The notes under the pieces: generated by a model
Seen by the model: the letters and a program-made list of their open reading frames with translations, nothing else
Database searches by the model: none
What the model was told of the DNA's origin: nothing
Assembly (NCBI RefSeq): GCF_003990185.1
Contig: NZ_RZHF01000009.1
Span: 1 to 64,000 of the forward strand
Source of the DNA: Vreelandella nanhaiensis
Lineage (GTDB): Bacteria; Pseudomonadota; Gammaproteobacteria; Pseudomonadales; Halomonadaceae
Length of the DNA: 64,000 nucleotides
Direction of reading: 5' to 3'
Made by a program: the position numbers and the translations under genes
Shown: positions 17,779 through 28,440 of the stretch, piece by piece
How the letters are laid out: each line of letters opens with the position of its first letter
Numbering within the stretch: position 1 is the first letter of the stretch

Positions 17779-18251
17779 CCTACGTTAAACGCTGCTATAA
17801 ATGGCAGCAGAAAGAGCGGGAATGCTACCACAGTTAAATAAAGCCTGTACTTGATAAGCATGTACGCTTTTCAAGCGTCTTATACTTTGAAAGTGCTCAC
17901 GCAGCGCATGACGCGCCATGAATTTGAGTATCCTAGCTTGTTTTTTTTCAGACAATATAGTTTTCCGGTCTGATAATTCAGTGCCCAGACCGCTTTGCCG
18001 GTTTTGCTCCTCGGCTGTACTTTCTAGGCTTTAAAGCATCTACGCTGGGAAAGCATATTGACAGCGCATTGATCATCATAAACTCGTGGATGCCCTTGAC
18101 ACGCGGCTGCTCTGGCGAAAGCGCAGCACGCCCGGCATGCGTGCAACACTTGGTAGACGTGGCAGTTTCGATAGAATGTCCAGCTAAAAGCTGATCATCT
18201 AGCACTAAAATACCTACTACTGAGAGTATTCACGATGAATCGTAAATCAAT
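17779..18251. other. Intergenic region (473 bp), no convincing gene
   Basis: Contains only short minus-strand frames (for example 17978-18205, 75 residues, Lys/Arg-rich) with no recognisable domain or ribosome site. It could hold a decayed gene, and probably the promoter of the WaaL-like gene near 17800-17900. Confidence 0.4.
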
Positions 18252-19634
18252 TCAATAAGCATGCGGGTTAATAAACCCTTTAAATATCGTTAGTGCAATG
18301 ATACGCAAATCCAACCATACTGACCAATTATCGATATACCATAGATCATGTTCAACTCGTCGTTCCATCTTATCAAGCGTATCAGTCTCACCCCGCAAGC
18401 CATTGACTTGGGCCCAGCCGGTGATACCCGGCTTCACTTTGTGACGACGCATATAGGACTCTACAAGATCCTTGTAATACTCATTATGGGCCAAAGCATG
18501 GGGCCTAGGTCCTACAATCGACATGCGACCTTGAATAACATTATAAAATTGAGGCAGCTCGTCTAGTGAGGTTCGGCGCAAGAATGCACCCAGTTTAGTT
18601 ACCCGTGGATCATTTTGAGTTGCTTGGGTAACCACACCACTATTTTCTTCGTGAACTTCCATAGAGCGAAATTTATAAACCTTAACCGGCTTGCCTTTAT
18701 CTCCAGTACGATACTGTTTAAATAGCACCGGGCCGGATGAGGTGCATTTAATTGCCAAAGCAATCAAAATACATGCTGGCAAGACCAACAGGCCAATCAA
18801 GCTTCCAAGGATAAGATCCTCCGCACGCTTGACGAATCTTGCCATTCCACTTATAGAGGTAACACTAAGGTCAATGGAAAAGTGGCCAGCAACTTCGCTG
18901 ATACGATGATTGAGAAGATGCATGTCTTGAAAATCAGGAATAAATCTCACCTCGGCGGTATGGTTACGCAAGGTATAAAAAATTGCGCGTACAACATATC
19001 CCATTTCTAGTGGTACGCAAATCCAGACTTCGCGGGCTTCGGAAGCTGATACGCGACTAGCTAGCAACGAAAGTGTTTCCTCATGAATATCACTGCCCAA
19101 TCGCTCAACACCAGCGATAGAATATCCTTCCTCAGGAAAGGCACGCATCCCTTTCGCTACCTTAAGCAGCTGGCTTTCTGGCCCTACTAGGAAAACAGAA
19201 CGTCGCGCCATTCCTTTGAGCCTAGCTTTACGTAAAATTAGCTGCGCAAGAACGCGAGTACCTCCAGCCATTACAAATGAGAGTATGAGTGACGTTCCAA
19301 CCCATAACCGTGAAAAACGATCGGCTGAGTGAGTAAAGAAAATGAGAGAGGTGACCAACAACCCCACTATCATCCAAACCATCATTAATCGTGCGACCAG
19401 CGTAGAAACTCTCGTAACACGCCAGCGACTATAAGCGCCCAGCAAGCTATTAATTAGCACAGTAAATAAAGATATAGCAGTAATAGTCAATACGTAGCGT
19501 TCATCTAACTGATAAGAATCGAACCGCCATTCATAAGCAAGAATGCCACCTAGCAAAACAGCTAATATATCGACTAAAGGAATAATAAGCTGTGCGGGGT
19601 AACGCTCGGTTAGCCCTTGTGTCTTGCGAGACAT
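18252..19634 (-). CDS. Undecaprenyl-phosphate sugar phosphotransferase (WcaJ/WbaP family)
   Basis: Transfers a sugar-1-phosphate to undecaprenyl phosphate to start a glycan. The N-terminal half has four to five membrane helices (IIPLVDILAVLLGGILAY; LFTVLINSLLGAY) and a CoA-binding-like domain (RRSVFLVGPESQLL). The C-terminal catalytic domain (about 265-460) has KRAEDLILGSLIGLLVLP, KVYKFRSM, LRRTSLDELPQFYNV, SIVGPRPHA and KPGITGWAQVNGLRGETD, all diagnostic. 460 residues, full length. Glucose or galactose is likely, but specificity cannot be read. Confidence 0.93.
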   Translation of the reverse strand: MSRKTQGLTERYPAQLIIPLVDILAVLLGGILAYEWRFDSYQLDERYVLTITAISLFTVLINSLLGAYSRWRVTRVSTLVARLMMVWMIVGLLVTSLIFFTHSADRFSRLWVGTSLILSFVMAGGTRVLAQLILRKARLKGMARRSVFLVGPESQLLKVAKGMRAFPEEGYSIAGVERLGSDIHEETLSLLASRVSASEAREVWICVPLEMGYVVRAIFYTLRNHTAEVRFIPDFQDMHLLNHRISEVAGHFSIDLSVTSISGMARFVKRAEDLILGSLIGLLVLPACILIALAIKCTSSGPVLFKQYRTGDKGKPVKVYKFRSMEVHEENSGVVTQATQNDPRVTKLGAFLRRTSLDELPQFYNVIQGRMSIVGPRPHALAHNEYYKDLVESYMRRHKVKPGITGWAQVNGLRGETDTLDKMERRVEHDLWYIDNWSVWLDLRIIALTIFKGFINPHAY

Positions 19635-19769
19635 ACGATATCCATTATCTGCTATTACGAGCTGTTAAAAACAGGCAATAGCTAGTAATTAAGCTAAATA
19701 AAAAAGTACAACAAATAACTTTTAGTCGATGCAGGTGCTTACGAATAGTCTAGAACTTCTTACTAACAG

Positions 19770-20726
19770 CTATGAACATTGAGATGGCCCTTCCTTCGCA
19801 AATGGACCATTCCAATACCTTTTATGCATTCCAATTTTTCTTTTAATACTAATTGGAAGATATGCTTCGTATTCTCCCAGTTTAAAAGCCAAAAACTTAA
19901 GAGCATTACGAAGGATAGCGAAAGGCCAGAGATGAAAATTATTGACCCCTAGAAACTTGAGCTCTGACATCATATATTTCACTCCCTCCCCCCTAACACC
20001 ACCAAACTCTTTTTGAATCCAGGATTCACGGGCATGAAATACTCCAATATCAAAATATCGGCCAAACTCTTCTATTAACGTATAGTTATGTGAATGCCGA
20101 CAGGTCGCATCAGCAAGATATACTAACTTATAATCAGCAAGTATTAACTTTGCAGCAACATACATATCTTCGGATAGTATAACATGCTCTGGAAAACCAC
20201 TAACGTGCTTAAGAGCACATCTACGATACGCTGAAAAAGAATTAGATATAAAAGCTGCCTTTATACCCAAATACGAAATATCGTTCTTGCTAATCATCTG
20301 AGTTTTATCGGGGTAGTTAAAAAGGCGAGCATGTTGCGCTAAAAGATTGGCGTCGTAATGCGGCAACTGACGACCACAAACTGCTGCTACTTCGGGATCA
20401 GTAAAAGCATCTTTAATCTTATTCAGTATCTTTTTATCTTCCAAGTATACGTCTTGAGTAAGAAAAATATAAATATCATAATTTGGATAAGCATCAACCA
20501 TTTTTTGGCGTGTAGCACCGTGGTTAAATTCCTCACTGGAAATCACAACTACGTGCGGAGACCTCGCTTTTGCCAATTCAGTAGTTCCATCTGAAGAGCT
20601 AGAATCCACAATTAATAAATCGAATTCAGCATCTTGTACAGCAAGAGAATCCAACAAACGAGTTAAACACAGAACATCGTTATAAGTTGGCACCACACAG
20701 GCTACACGCAAATCTTTAGAGCTCAT
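19770..20726 (-). CDS. GT2-family glycosyltransferase, rhamnosyltransferase-like
   Basis: 318 residues with a GT-A fold: VACVVPTYNDVLCLTRLLDS, LIVDSSSSDGT, then the metal-binding region FLTQDVYLED and CGRQLPH. LARLFNYP-like text (QHARLFNYPDKT) and SEDMYVAAKLI resemble rhamnosyltransferases of the RfbN/RfbF type; with the rml genes nearby, transfer of rhamnose is a reasonable inference. The gene is AT-rich compared with its right-hand housekeeping neighbours. It stands apart from the next gene by 135 bp. Confidence 0.82.
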   Translation of the reverse strand: MSSKDLRVACVVPTYNDVLCLTRLLDSLAVQDAEFDLLIVDSSSSDGTTELAKARSPHVVVISSEEFNHGATRQKMVDAYPNYDIYIFLTQDVYLEDKKILNKIKDAFTDPEVAAVCGRQLPHYDANLLAQHARLFNYPDKTQMISKNDISYLGIKAAFISNSFSAYRRCALKHVSGFPEHVILSEDMYVAAKLILADYKLVYLADATCRHSHNYTLIEEFGRYFDIGVFHARESWIQKEFGGVRGEGVKYMMSELKFLGVNNFHLWPFAILRNALKFLAFKLGEYEAYLPISIKRKIGMHKRYWNGPFAKEGPSQCS

Positions 20727-20892
20727 AATAAACGGCGCAACGAGTTAAATTAATGGAACAAGAAAGCAACAATGAATGTTTCACATAAAAAAATTAAATT
20801 TATCAAACATATTTTCGAAATTACACTCAGGGCGTGATAACAATTAAACTCTCAATATCTAAAACACAATAAACTAACACATTTTTTAAACC

Positions 20893-22044
20893 TTAATAAA
20901 GTTTAATCTGATCAAAGCGAGAATTCCATGAGTTCTTAATAGCAAATTCGTCAGCCTCGGACTTTGTGAACGACCAACAGACTGCCTGAGATGCAAGCTC
21001 ATCTAAATCATCATTACTTTTGGAAACAAATGTGCCCGGCTCATTAAAACGAAACAACATTTCACCAAATGCAGTAGATAGAACAGAAACCCCCAAAGCT
21101 CTATACTCGTAATATTTAATAGGATCGACAGAACTTGTTAGTTGATTTCTCAGAAAAGGAATAAGGCCAACGTCAAAAGATTTCATGTGCATCAAAGCCT
21201 CTTGATGCTCACAAGCGGGTTTAAAATAAATATTATCAGGGAGTTCATACGGACAAGTAACAAGCTGCGGTCCAATTACAACAATTTCATCATTCGGTCT
21301 AATTTCCGCCAACTTTATTAACCAACTCCAATCAAACCATGCACTGATAGTGCCAACATAACCAAAGCGAATAGGTGAGCCAGACTTAACAAAACCTAAC
21401 TCAGCGTTAGGTAAAGCACTAACGTCTAACCCATTATAAATCAGCTTTGTATCCGCACGAATAGCTGACCATCGATTCAACAGTATTGTACTAGACACAA
21501 CTAAAGTGGAAACTCTATCTACTATTTGGGTCTCCCAATTCAACATTGACAACATCGCTTTTTTAGAAATACCAGCATAGAATGCTGGAAAATCATCCAT
21601 TGCATCGTAAATCGACAAGGCTTCAGGAAGGCCATCTAATACTTGATTGGCTAAAGCAGAAGGTTTTCCTATTGCCACAATAGCATTAAAGTCATGAGCA
21701 AAGCTAAAAGCTTTTATTAAAGTCTTCCGCCATATCATTTTATTGATTTTCTCAGAGCCTCCCAGCGGCTCAATTGGTAATGAGGCTGGACGAATCACCT
21801 CAAGCCAAGCGGGCATATCATTCTTTAAATTACCGTTAGATGAGAATCTCAACCTCTTAAAGTCAGAGAGTTTAGGAAGACGGGTGGGGTATGGGTCTAT
21901 CCATAATACTTTTCCTCCGGTGCGCAGGTGAAACCAACGAGCAAATTTATGTGGCCTTTGCTCAAAACTCGTCCAAGGTAGCGGAGACAGATAAATCAAT
22001 CCCTGCGACGCCTTCTCCACTATTGACACCTCACTCGTAATCAC
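20893..22044 (-). CDS. GT4-like glycosyltransferase
   Basis: 383 residues. The N-terminal motif LPWTSFEQRPHKFARWFH matches a family of GT-B enzymes that begin with an RPxxxA segment; the same motif appears in the C-terminal part of the next upstream gene (LYQRPQHISAAMARLG). Later blocks are LIYNGLDVS, GYVGTISAWFDWSWL, DVGLIPF and YYEYRALGVSVLST (donor site). AT-rich codon use. A 122-bp AT-rich gap separates it from the methyltransferase-glycosyltransferase fusion. Confidence 0.82.
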   Translation of the reverse strand: MITSEVSIVEKASQGLIYLSPLPWTSFEQRPHKFARWFHLRTGGKVLWIDPYPTRLPKLSDFKRLRFSSNGNLKNDMPAWLEVIRPASLPIEPLGGSEKINKMIWRKTLIKAFSFAHDFNAIVAIGKPSALANQVLDGLPEALSIYDAMDDFPAFYAGISKKAMLSMLNWETQIVDRVSTLVVSSTILLNRWSAIRADTKLIYNGLDVSALPNAELGFVKSGSPIRFGYVGTISAWFDWSWLIKLAEIRPNDEIVVIGPQLVTCPYELPDNIYFKPACEHQEALMHMKSFDVGLIPFLRNQLTSSVDPIKYYEYRALGVSVLSTAFGEMLFRFNEPGTFVSKSNDDLDELASQAVCWSFTKSEADEFAIKNSWNSRFDQIKLY

Positions 22045-22166
22045 GAAAAGAACATAACTAAAATGCTAAATATTAATCTATGTAATATATCAAATAAAGG
22101 TCATAGATAAATGTATTAAACCAAGTCCCCGCCCAACTAGGCCGGGGATTAACATATATACTTGGA

Positions 22167-24413
22167 TTAAAGATCATCAAAACAGCGTGCAATGACTTTT
22201 GCTCTTTGATCCCAGTCATTCTCATCCGCAAGCTTAGCTAAGCTCTGTTTGAAGGCTTGATCATCTTTAACCGCAATTGCAGCATCTAGTGCATTGCTTA
22301 ACTCTTCGACATTTGAACCTCGAAAAACTTCTGGATACTGCACACACTCACGCATGTACGAAGTGACAACAACGGGCTTCTCCAAAGCAAAATACTCAAA
22401 AAGCTTAAGTGGTGACGTTGTTTGCGCAATATCGCCTGGCTTAAAGGGGATAAAGCATACATCAAATTTTTTGCCATATGCGGGAAGAATTTTATAATCA
22501 ACAGAACCCAAATAAAGAATATTATTTCCCTTAGCAAGCTTGGCTGAACCACCATAATAATCAGGCCCAATGAAGACGAAGCCAATATCTTTACGCTTTT
22601 GTGTTAGCTCATCAATAACGTCGTACCATAACCAAGGGGCTAGAGCGCCAAAGTATCCGATCACATGCTCGTAACGGTTACAAAACTCCTCAAGTTCGAC
22701 AGGTAAAGCTACTTGATTATGTTCCGAGTTTCGGTAATGTCTAGTATCAACACCATTTTGCGCAAGTAAAACGCGCTTTTTTCCTAACGCTTCTACCGCC
22801 TCATCATACAATTGATTTGCTGAAGCAACGATATAGTCAACACCACCGTCAAAAGCAAACTTCTTTACATTTAATAGAAGCTGTACATTTTTTTTATCTC
22901 CGCTAATTTCAGGGTCTATGTGATCAATATACTCATATACTAAAACACTGCTGTCTTTAAACTTTGAGACATAATCAACAGTAAGGGCGTATGCAGTAGA
23001 ATATATTGAACGCACCGCATTTCTTATTTCATCTACTTCAACACAGTTAGTAACCCATACATTTTCAGCAACTTCTCGAAAACCATTTACATTGTCGCCA
23101 GACCAATTACCTGTACGATATATAACTAAATAGCCAAGTCGCGCCATGGCAGCACTGATATGTTGGGGTCTTTGATAAAGAGGAACATTCCAATCAATAG
23201 AAAACTCCTGAATAAAAACTCCTTTATAAGAGTCTCTATTTATTAGAACAGTCTCATTAAACTGTCCCCATGACAAGTCTACTATATTTGATATGGAGTC
23301 TGATGATAAGTTTGTACCGGTTCGAAAACGCCTTACAATAGCATGCCTTGGCTTTTGTAATGCTTGGCGCGCAAAGAGAGGAAGGTGCCAATAAATTGAC
23401 TTCAATATCGAATAAGAAGTTTTCTTTTTATTATAACATGCATTTCTTATATACCGTAGAGGAGCTGTCATTCTCCATGAGTTCGATTGCAATAATTCAC
23501 TGTTAATGCATTCTAATGCTATTATTCTTTCTTTTGCTCTATCAATTTGGTCTAATTGACTCTTCTGATTTACAACAAAAGCCTCTATCTCCTTACTAAG
23601 TTCCTCTAATTGTTGCTCGTGATTGATGGTAATAACTTCTATTTCTTCCCTGAGCTGCTTAATTTCTTTTGTTTTATCAAAAAGCCCCTTCTCCATAGCC
23701 TTTAAATTCTTCTCTGTATCTTCAGTGTCAATGTGCATATCTTCCAACACTAAAGAAAGCGAAGAAAACCACTCATTATCAACATATATTAAAAGTATCT
23801 GTTGGCCTAACCACTGGCTTTCAGGCACTTCGGTACAATCTAATACTTTTGAGTATACTAATGAAAAATTACTATTGATAGAGCCAAGTATATTACCTGG
23901 TGTGAATGATGAAAAATGCTCATCAGCACGTAATAACTCTTTATACGGTAGTAGCAAAACAATTGCTTTTCTTGCTTGTAAAGCTAGTTTTTTCAATACT
24001 TCTTCAGGAGCGTGAAAATGCTCTAGCGTATTTGATGAGAAAACTACATCGAAAGAGCCAGCTTTTTCTTTTTCACTAGCAAGCCAGTCCGCTGCTTCAA
24101 AAGAGATACCTTCGTAGCGTACTGAGGCTGTATCTATGGCAACCTGTGAAATATCTCGACCAAATAATTGTGATTTAGCTATCGATTCAGAAAGCACATC
24201 GGTGCCATCACCTTCTGCGCATCCCCAATCAGCAACCGTTAATTTGTCGCGGTGAATTTCACGTAAAATCCATTTAGGAAGATTTTCAAGTGCAAGCCTG
24301 GCAAAGAAGCGTGACTGTTGAGGTCCTCCCATTTTATCCCAATTTTCCGCAAAGCGTTTATCCCAATATCTATCGGAATTAATAGCAACAACATCTGTAT
24401 GCTTTGACATCAT
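22167..24413 (-). CDS. Methyltransferase-coiled coil-glycosyltransferase fusion
   Basis: 748 residues in three parts. Residues 1-215 are a SAM-dependent methyltransferase (motif I VADWGCAEGDGTD; FDVVFSSNTLEHF). Residues about 230-315 are coiled coil (EQQLEELSKEIEAFV; IDRAKERIIALE) ending in SNSWRMTAPLRYIRNA, the linker typical of such fusions. Residues about 400-748 are a GT-B domain with QRPQHISAAMARLGY, LLAQNGVDTRHY, GYFGALAPWLWYDVI and FKPGDIAQTTSPLKLFEYFA. In polysaccharide loci linked to Wzm/Wzt, methylation often caps the chain, so a chain-terminating role tied to export length is plausible. Overlaps the wzt start region (ATGA). Confidence 0.88.
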   Translation of the reverse strand: MMSKHTDVVAINSDRYWDKRFAENWDKMGGPQQSRFFARLALENLPKWILREIHRDKLTVADWGCAEGDGTDVLSESIAKSQLFGRDISQVAIDTASVRYEGISFEAADWLASEKEKAGSFDVVFSSNTLEHFHAPEEVLKKLALQARKAIVLLLPYKELLRADEHFSSFTPGNILGSINSNFSLVYSKVLDCTEVPESQWLGQQILLIYVDNEWFSSLSLVLEDMHIDTEDTEKNLKAMEKGLFDKTKEIKQLREEIEVITINHEQQLEELSKEIEAFVVNQKSQLDQIDRAKERIIALECINSELLQSNSWRMTAPLRYIRNACYNKKKTSYSILKSIYWHLPLFARQALQKPRHAIVRRFRTGTNLSSDSISNIVDLSWGQFNETVLINRDSYKGVFIQEFSIDWNVPLYQRPQHISAAMARLGYLVIYRTGNWSGDNVNGFREVAENVWVTNCVEVDEIRNAVRSIYSTAYALTVDYVSKFKDSSVLVYEYIDHIDPEISGDKKNVQLLLNVKKFAFDGGVDYIVASANQLYDEAVEALGKKRVLLAQNGVDTRHYRNSEHNQVALPVELEEFCNRYEHVIGYFGALAPWLWYDVIDELTQKRKDIGFVFIGPDYYGGSAKLAKGNNILYLGSVDYKILPAYGKKFDVCFIPFKPGDIAQTTSPLKLFEYFALEKPVVVTSYMRECVQYPEVFRGSNVEELSNALDAAIAVKDDQAFKQSLAKLADENDWDQRAKVIARCFDDL

Positions 24414-25705
24414 ACCAACCTTACACTTTTATCAATTTTAGGCTGAAACATTCCAAACAATCTATCCTCAGATAACACTGAAAAATAGTGAGCTCCTTCA
24501 AGGTATTCAAAATAATGAGTATCATGGTACTCACGATTTTCAACCGCAGCTACCAAAAGGTACTTACCCGGCACCAAAGAATTTGTCATCTTAAAGGAAA
24601 CCTCAAAAGAATCGACTTCAGGCAACATTAGTCTATCCAGATCATGGGTTGTTGATACGATAAGATCCGTACCTTTAAGATCTTTAATTGAAAAAGCAAC
24701 ACTTAAATGTTCTCGTGGAATATTAGGGGGCAAATGAGCTATGATGCTTATAACCATTGAATCCCCCCATTCAAAAGAGTCTTTGCGCATTCCCTGCGAG
24801 TCACAAACGGAAGCTGAGCGAATCATTCCTTTATGAGATCCCCAATGAGTAACCGGGCGTGCATCTATCTCTACTTCTTTATTCTCTAATGACTCATTAT
24901 GACTAGTTGACAGATCCTCTTCATTAGGTTTCTCATCATCCTTGAACATAAACTCCATGTATTTCCCTGTCACCGGAAACACATCGCCATCTTCTACTAG
25001 ACTCCCATGATTTAGCCAGATCGCACGATCACAGAGAGTTCTTACTGAAGATACGTCATGACTTACGAATAAAATCGTCGCTCCACGCTTTTGAATATCT
25101 TTAATTCGCCGCATACATTTTGCAACGAAACGTGAATCTCCAACAGCAAGAGCTTCATCAATAATTAAAATATCGGGATCAACATGGATAGCAATTGAGA
25201 AAGCTAAGCGAGCAAACATGCCACTCGAATAAGTTTTCACAGGCTGGTCTATAAAATCAGTCAATTCCGAGAATTCCAGAACATCACACATTCTTTCTTT
25301 CATCGTTTCTTCTGGAAAACCCAGAATCGCCGCATTCATAAGTATATTTTCACGGCCTGTAAATTCAATATTGAACCCAGCACCTAATTCTAAAAGAGCG
25401 GCTACTCTTCCGTTAATATTAATTTCACCGTTTGTGGGAGTGGCTGTACCACATATCATTTGTAAAAGAGTCGACTTACCACTACCATTGCGACCAATAA
25501 TACCAACTGTTTCTCCTTTTCTAACCGAAAAAGAAACATTCCTCACGGCCCAGAACTCTTTAAAATACTGAGTAGCTTTAAGCCCTAATGTAGTTTTTAA
25601 GCGCGGAATAATCATTTGCTTAAGGCGATCTTGAGGCTGAGCAAAAACCTCATAGCGTTTACTAATGCCTTGAACGCAGATGGCAACATCAGAGCACATC
25701 AGCAA
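24410..25705 (-). CDS. wzt: O-antigen ABC exporter ATPase with C-terminal glycan-binding domain
   Basis: ATPase that drives export of lipid-linked O-polysaccharide with Wzm. Walker A is GIIGRNGSGKSTLL, the signature YSSGMFARLAFS, and Walker B ILIIDEALAVGD. The NBD ends near residue 250. Residues about 285-431 form a separate beta-rich domain (WGDSMVISIIAHLPPNIP; MTNSLVPGKYLLVAAVENRE) like the Wzt carbohydrate-binding domain that recognises the capped non-reducing end. Such two-part Wzt proteins go with capping enzymes, which supports a capping role for the fused methyltransferase next door. Overlaps wzm by 17 bp. Confidence 0.92.
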   Translation of the reverse strand: MLMCSDVAICVQGISKRYEVFAQPQDRLKQMIIPRLKTTLGLKATQYFKEFWAVRNVSFSVRKGETVGIIGRNGSGKSTLLQMICGTATPTNGEININGRVAALLELGAGFNIEFTGRENILMNAAILGFPEETMKERMCDVLEFSELTDFIDQPVKTYSSGMFARLAFSIAIHVDPDILIIDEALAVGDSRFVAKCMRRIKDIQKRGATILFVSHDVSSVRTLCDRAIWLNHGSLVEDGDVFPVTGKYMEFMFKDDEKPNEEDLSTSHNESLENKEVEIDARPVTHWGSHKGMIRSASVCDSQGMRKDSFEWGDSMVISIIAHLPPNIPREHLSVAFSIKDLKGTDLIVSTTHDLDRLMLPEVDSFEVSFKMTNSLVPGKYLLVAAVENREYHDTHYFEYLEGAHYFSVLSEDRLFGMFQPKIDKSVRLV

Positions 25706-26546
25706 ACCCCTTTCTAGTCTTTTGAAACCATGTAAAACCTAGCAAAAATACTAGGCTTGCCACTAGCATATATATAATAAGGCCATAAAAATCTGGCAAC
25801 GACTTCCAGATTAGAACCTCTCTCGCTTGTTGGATCATGAACGTCAATGGGTTCAATAAAAAATACGTTTGAAACTGCTCGGGTAGCCGCTCAAGAGGAA
25901 AAAAAACAGGCGAAAGAAAAAGCAGTACACTGGATATAACCCCCATAGTCTGCCCTATATCTCTCATAAACACACCTAGCGAAGCCAACAGATAAGCAAC
26001 CCCTAACGCCAAAGTAATCAAGGGAATCATAACAAGCGGTAAAAACACTACTTGCCAGCCTGGGATTCCGATTAGTAGCAAATAGGCAAAGAGCCAAACA
26101 ATTATACTTATCGACGCATGGATTAGAGCACTTAAAACAGAAACCCACGGCATTATTTCAAGTGGAAAAATGACCTTTTTCACATAATTTGTATTGCTTA
26201 CAATTAGGCTTGGTGAGCGTGTTAGTATTTCGGCCAAAAAACTATGGATAATTAACCCTATAAAGAGAACTATAGCGAAAACCCCCTTACCTTCTTCTTG
26301 TCCGTTTATAGGCACCCCCCATCTCATCTGAAAGACAGCTGAAAAAACAAATGTAAAAACGGCCAACATCAGCAAAGGGTGCAGAAATGACCATCCAATA
26401 CCAATAAATGATCCTCGATATCGGCCTACAACATCTCTTTTAGTCATCTGATTAACTAAGTGTCTGTTTTTTATAACCGACTTAAAAAACTGTAAAACTG
26501 ATGTATTTGGTAGAGCGTTAGGATCAGTCACAAATTTCATACTCAA
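25689..26546 (-). CDS. wzm: O-antigen ABC exporter permease
   Basis: 285-residue inner-membrane protein with about six hydrophobic helices ([54 protein letters not shown]). The N-terminal block [20 protein letters not shown] and the segment [19 protein letters not shown] are signatures of Wzm/ABC2 exporters. Its start overlaps the wecB stop (ATGA) and its end overlaps wzt, giving a tight wecB-wzm-wzt-methyltransferase operon. Confidence 0.92.
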   Translation of the reverse strand: MSMKFVTDPNALPNTSVLQFFKSVIKNRHLVNQMTKRDVVGRYRGSFIGIGWSFLHPLLMLAVFTFVFSAVFQMRWGVPINGQEEGKGVFAIVLFIGLIIHSFLAEILTRSPSLIVSNTNYVKKVIFPLEIMPWVSVLSALIHASISIIVWLFAYLLLIGIPGWQVVFLPLVMIPLITLALGVAYLLASLGVFMRDIGQTMGVISSVLLFLSPVFFPLERLPEQFQTYFLLNPLTFMIQQAREVLIWKSLPDFYGLIIYMLVASLVFLLGFTWFQKTRKGFADVL

Positions 26547-27670
26547 TTAATTTTGAATTTTTCCAAAGCATTTAGAATGCGTGTACAGGCTAGCCCATCA
26601 CCATAGGGATTATGAGCAAAGCTCATTGCATTATACGCAGCATCGTTTTCTAGTAGATCAGAAAGAGCTTCTACTAGTGCATTTACTTCCGTACCTACTA
26701 ATTTTACTGTACCCGCTTCAACTGCCTCTGGACGTTCTGTAGTATCCCTCATAACCAAAACAGGTTTTCCTAATGATGGAGCTTCTTCTTGAATTCCTCC
26801 TGAATCTGTCAGAATTATTGATGCTTTATTCATTAAATATACAAATGGCAAATAATCCTGTGGCTCAATTAAAAAAATATTATTGTGTGAATCAAGCAAT
26901 CGGTTTACTGGCTCCTGCACATTAGGATTTAAGTGAACTGGATAAACAATTTGCACATCTGGATATTTATTTGCAATTGTTCCAAGTGCTTTGCATATTC
27001 GCTCGAACCCTCCACCAAAACTTTCTCGGCGATGACCGGTAACGAGCACCATTCTTTTCTTTTCATCTAGGAAGTTAAATTTTTCACTTTGTGATTGCGC
27101 TAATTCACTATCAGAGTTAAGTTTATCAACTACCTCTAGTAAGGCATCAATGACGGTATTGCCGGTTACAATGATTTTCTCAGTAGGTACTAACTCATTT
27201 AATAAATTCTGACGGCTTGTGTCCGTCGGGGCAAAGTGTAAACTAGCCAAAACTCCAGTCAGTTTTCGATTTCCCTCTTCAGGCCAAGGCGAGTACAAAT
27301 TACCGGTTCTTAGCCCAGCCTCAATATGGCCAACAGGAATTTGCTGATAATAAGCTGCTAAACTAGCAGTAAATGTTGTTGCTGTATCCCCATGCACAAG
27401 CACAATATCGGGTTTAAAGTTTTCGTAAACCTCTTGAAGACCTTTAAGTATACTAACCGTCACATCAGTGAGCCCTTGACCTGGCTTCATAATATTTAAA
27501 TCGTAATCGGGCACTAGCTCAAATAGCCCTAAAACTTGATCTAACATTTCACGGTGTTGAGCTGTCACACATACTCGCGCATCGAAGCGGGAGTCTTCAT
27601 TCAGCTTGATAGCTAGCGGAGCCATTTTTATTGCTTCAGGGCGAGTACCAAAGACGGTAAGTACTTTCAT
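26543..27670 (-). CDS. wecB: UDP-N-acetylglucosamine 2-epimerase (non-hydrolysing)
   Basis: Interconverts UDP-GlcNAc and UDP-ManNAc in the cytoplasm. Signatures are [42 protein letters not shown] and [20 protein letters not shown] with RPEA. 375 residues, full length. It is first in an operon with wzm and wzt. No UDP-ManNAc dehydrogenase (wecC) or ManNAc transferase is seen in the window, so ManNAc is either used directly or oxidised by an enzyme encoded elsewhere. Confidence 0.95.
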   Translation of the reverse strand: MKVLTVFGTRPEAIKMAPLAIKLNEDSRFDARVCVTAQHREMLDQVLGLFELVPDYDLNIMKPGQGLTDVTVSILKGLQEVYENFKPDIVLVHGDTATTFTASLAAYYQQIPVGHIEAGLRTGNLYSPWPEEGNRKLTGVLASLHFAPTDTSRQNLLNELVPTEKIIVTGNTVIDALLEVVDKLNSDSELAQSQSEKFNFLDEKKRMVLVTGHRRESFGGGFERICKALGTIANKYPDVQIVYPVHLNPNVQEPVNRLLDSHNNIFLIEPQDYLPFVYLMNKASIILTDSGGIQEEAPSLGKPVLVMRDTTERPEAVEAGTVKLVGTEVNALVEALSDLLENDAAYNAMSFAHNPYGDGLACTRILNALEKFKIN

Positions 27671-28440
27671 TATATATTCCTTTTAAATATACCAAATGCT
27701 GACTTCTTTCTTTTCAGAGAGTGCACACAAATATAGCGGATCATAGATTTTTTGGTCACTTGGTCATTTCCATAGGAAATTGACATTCCTACACTTACCG
27801 TTCTAATCTGAACCATTCATCACTAAATCCTGCATTCTTGTGTAAAATCAATTAATGTTTTATAGCGCTTCTTGGCGGCCACGATTTTTTGTCAGTCGCG
27901 TAAGCATTACCATTGAAATTAACAAGCATAGTATCGGGAACTCCCGCTCAAAAGCGTCAGTAAGGTTTGTCTGATTGTCTTTGACGTAAGCCACTAATAG
28001 GCATCTTTATGGAGCATACTCACTGCTATTTTTCTGACACTCCATAGTATTAATGGTGATTAGACAGCCTCGTAAATTTAGTAGTTTCAGCGGCTCAACT
28101 ATCGCCTTTATTTCGTTAGTTTTCCGCCGCCTTCACTTGACTTAAGACAATTCATTTATTTCAATTTCATCCACCATTAAGAACAACAAATCATAGCGTA
28201 GGCCACCAAGCAAATGATATAAGACAGCTGATATTGTTTTTTCCAAGATTGACGGTAGTCGGGAATAACGTATAAACAGTTCATAAGAGGTGGTAATGAA
28301 TGAAAGCCTAACAAGAAGAGCTATTAGATGACCATATCAGGCGCTAGGGGTAAAGCATTTCACTCCAATTAAAGAACAGTTTTTCATGCATTTTCCCTAT
28401 TCCACTACTGGAAGAAGAGATGAGCTGATTCGATTTTAGA

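Noticed and set aside
17978..18205. 75-residue minus-strand frame in the gap beside the WcaJ-like gene
   Set aside because: No recognisable domain or ribosome site; the rest of the region shifts frame. Possibly a remnant, not enough to call a gene.
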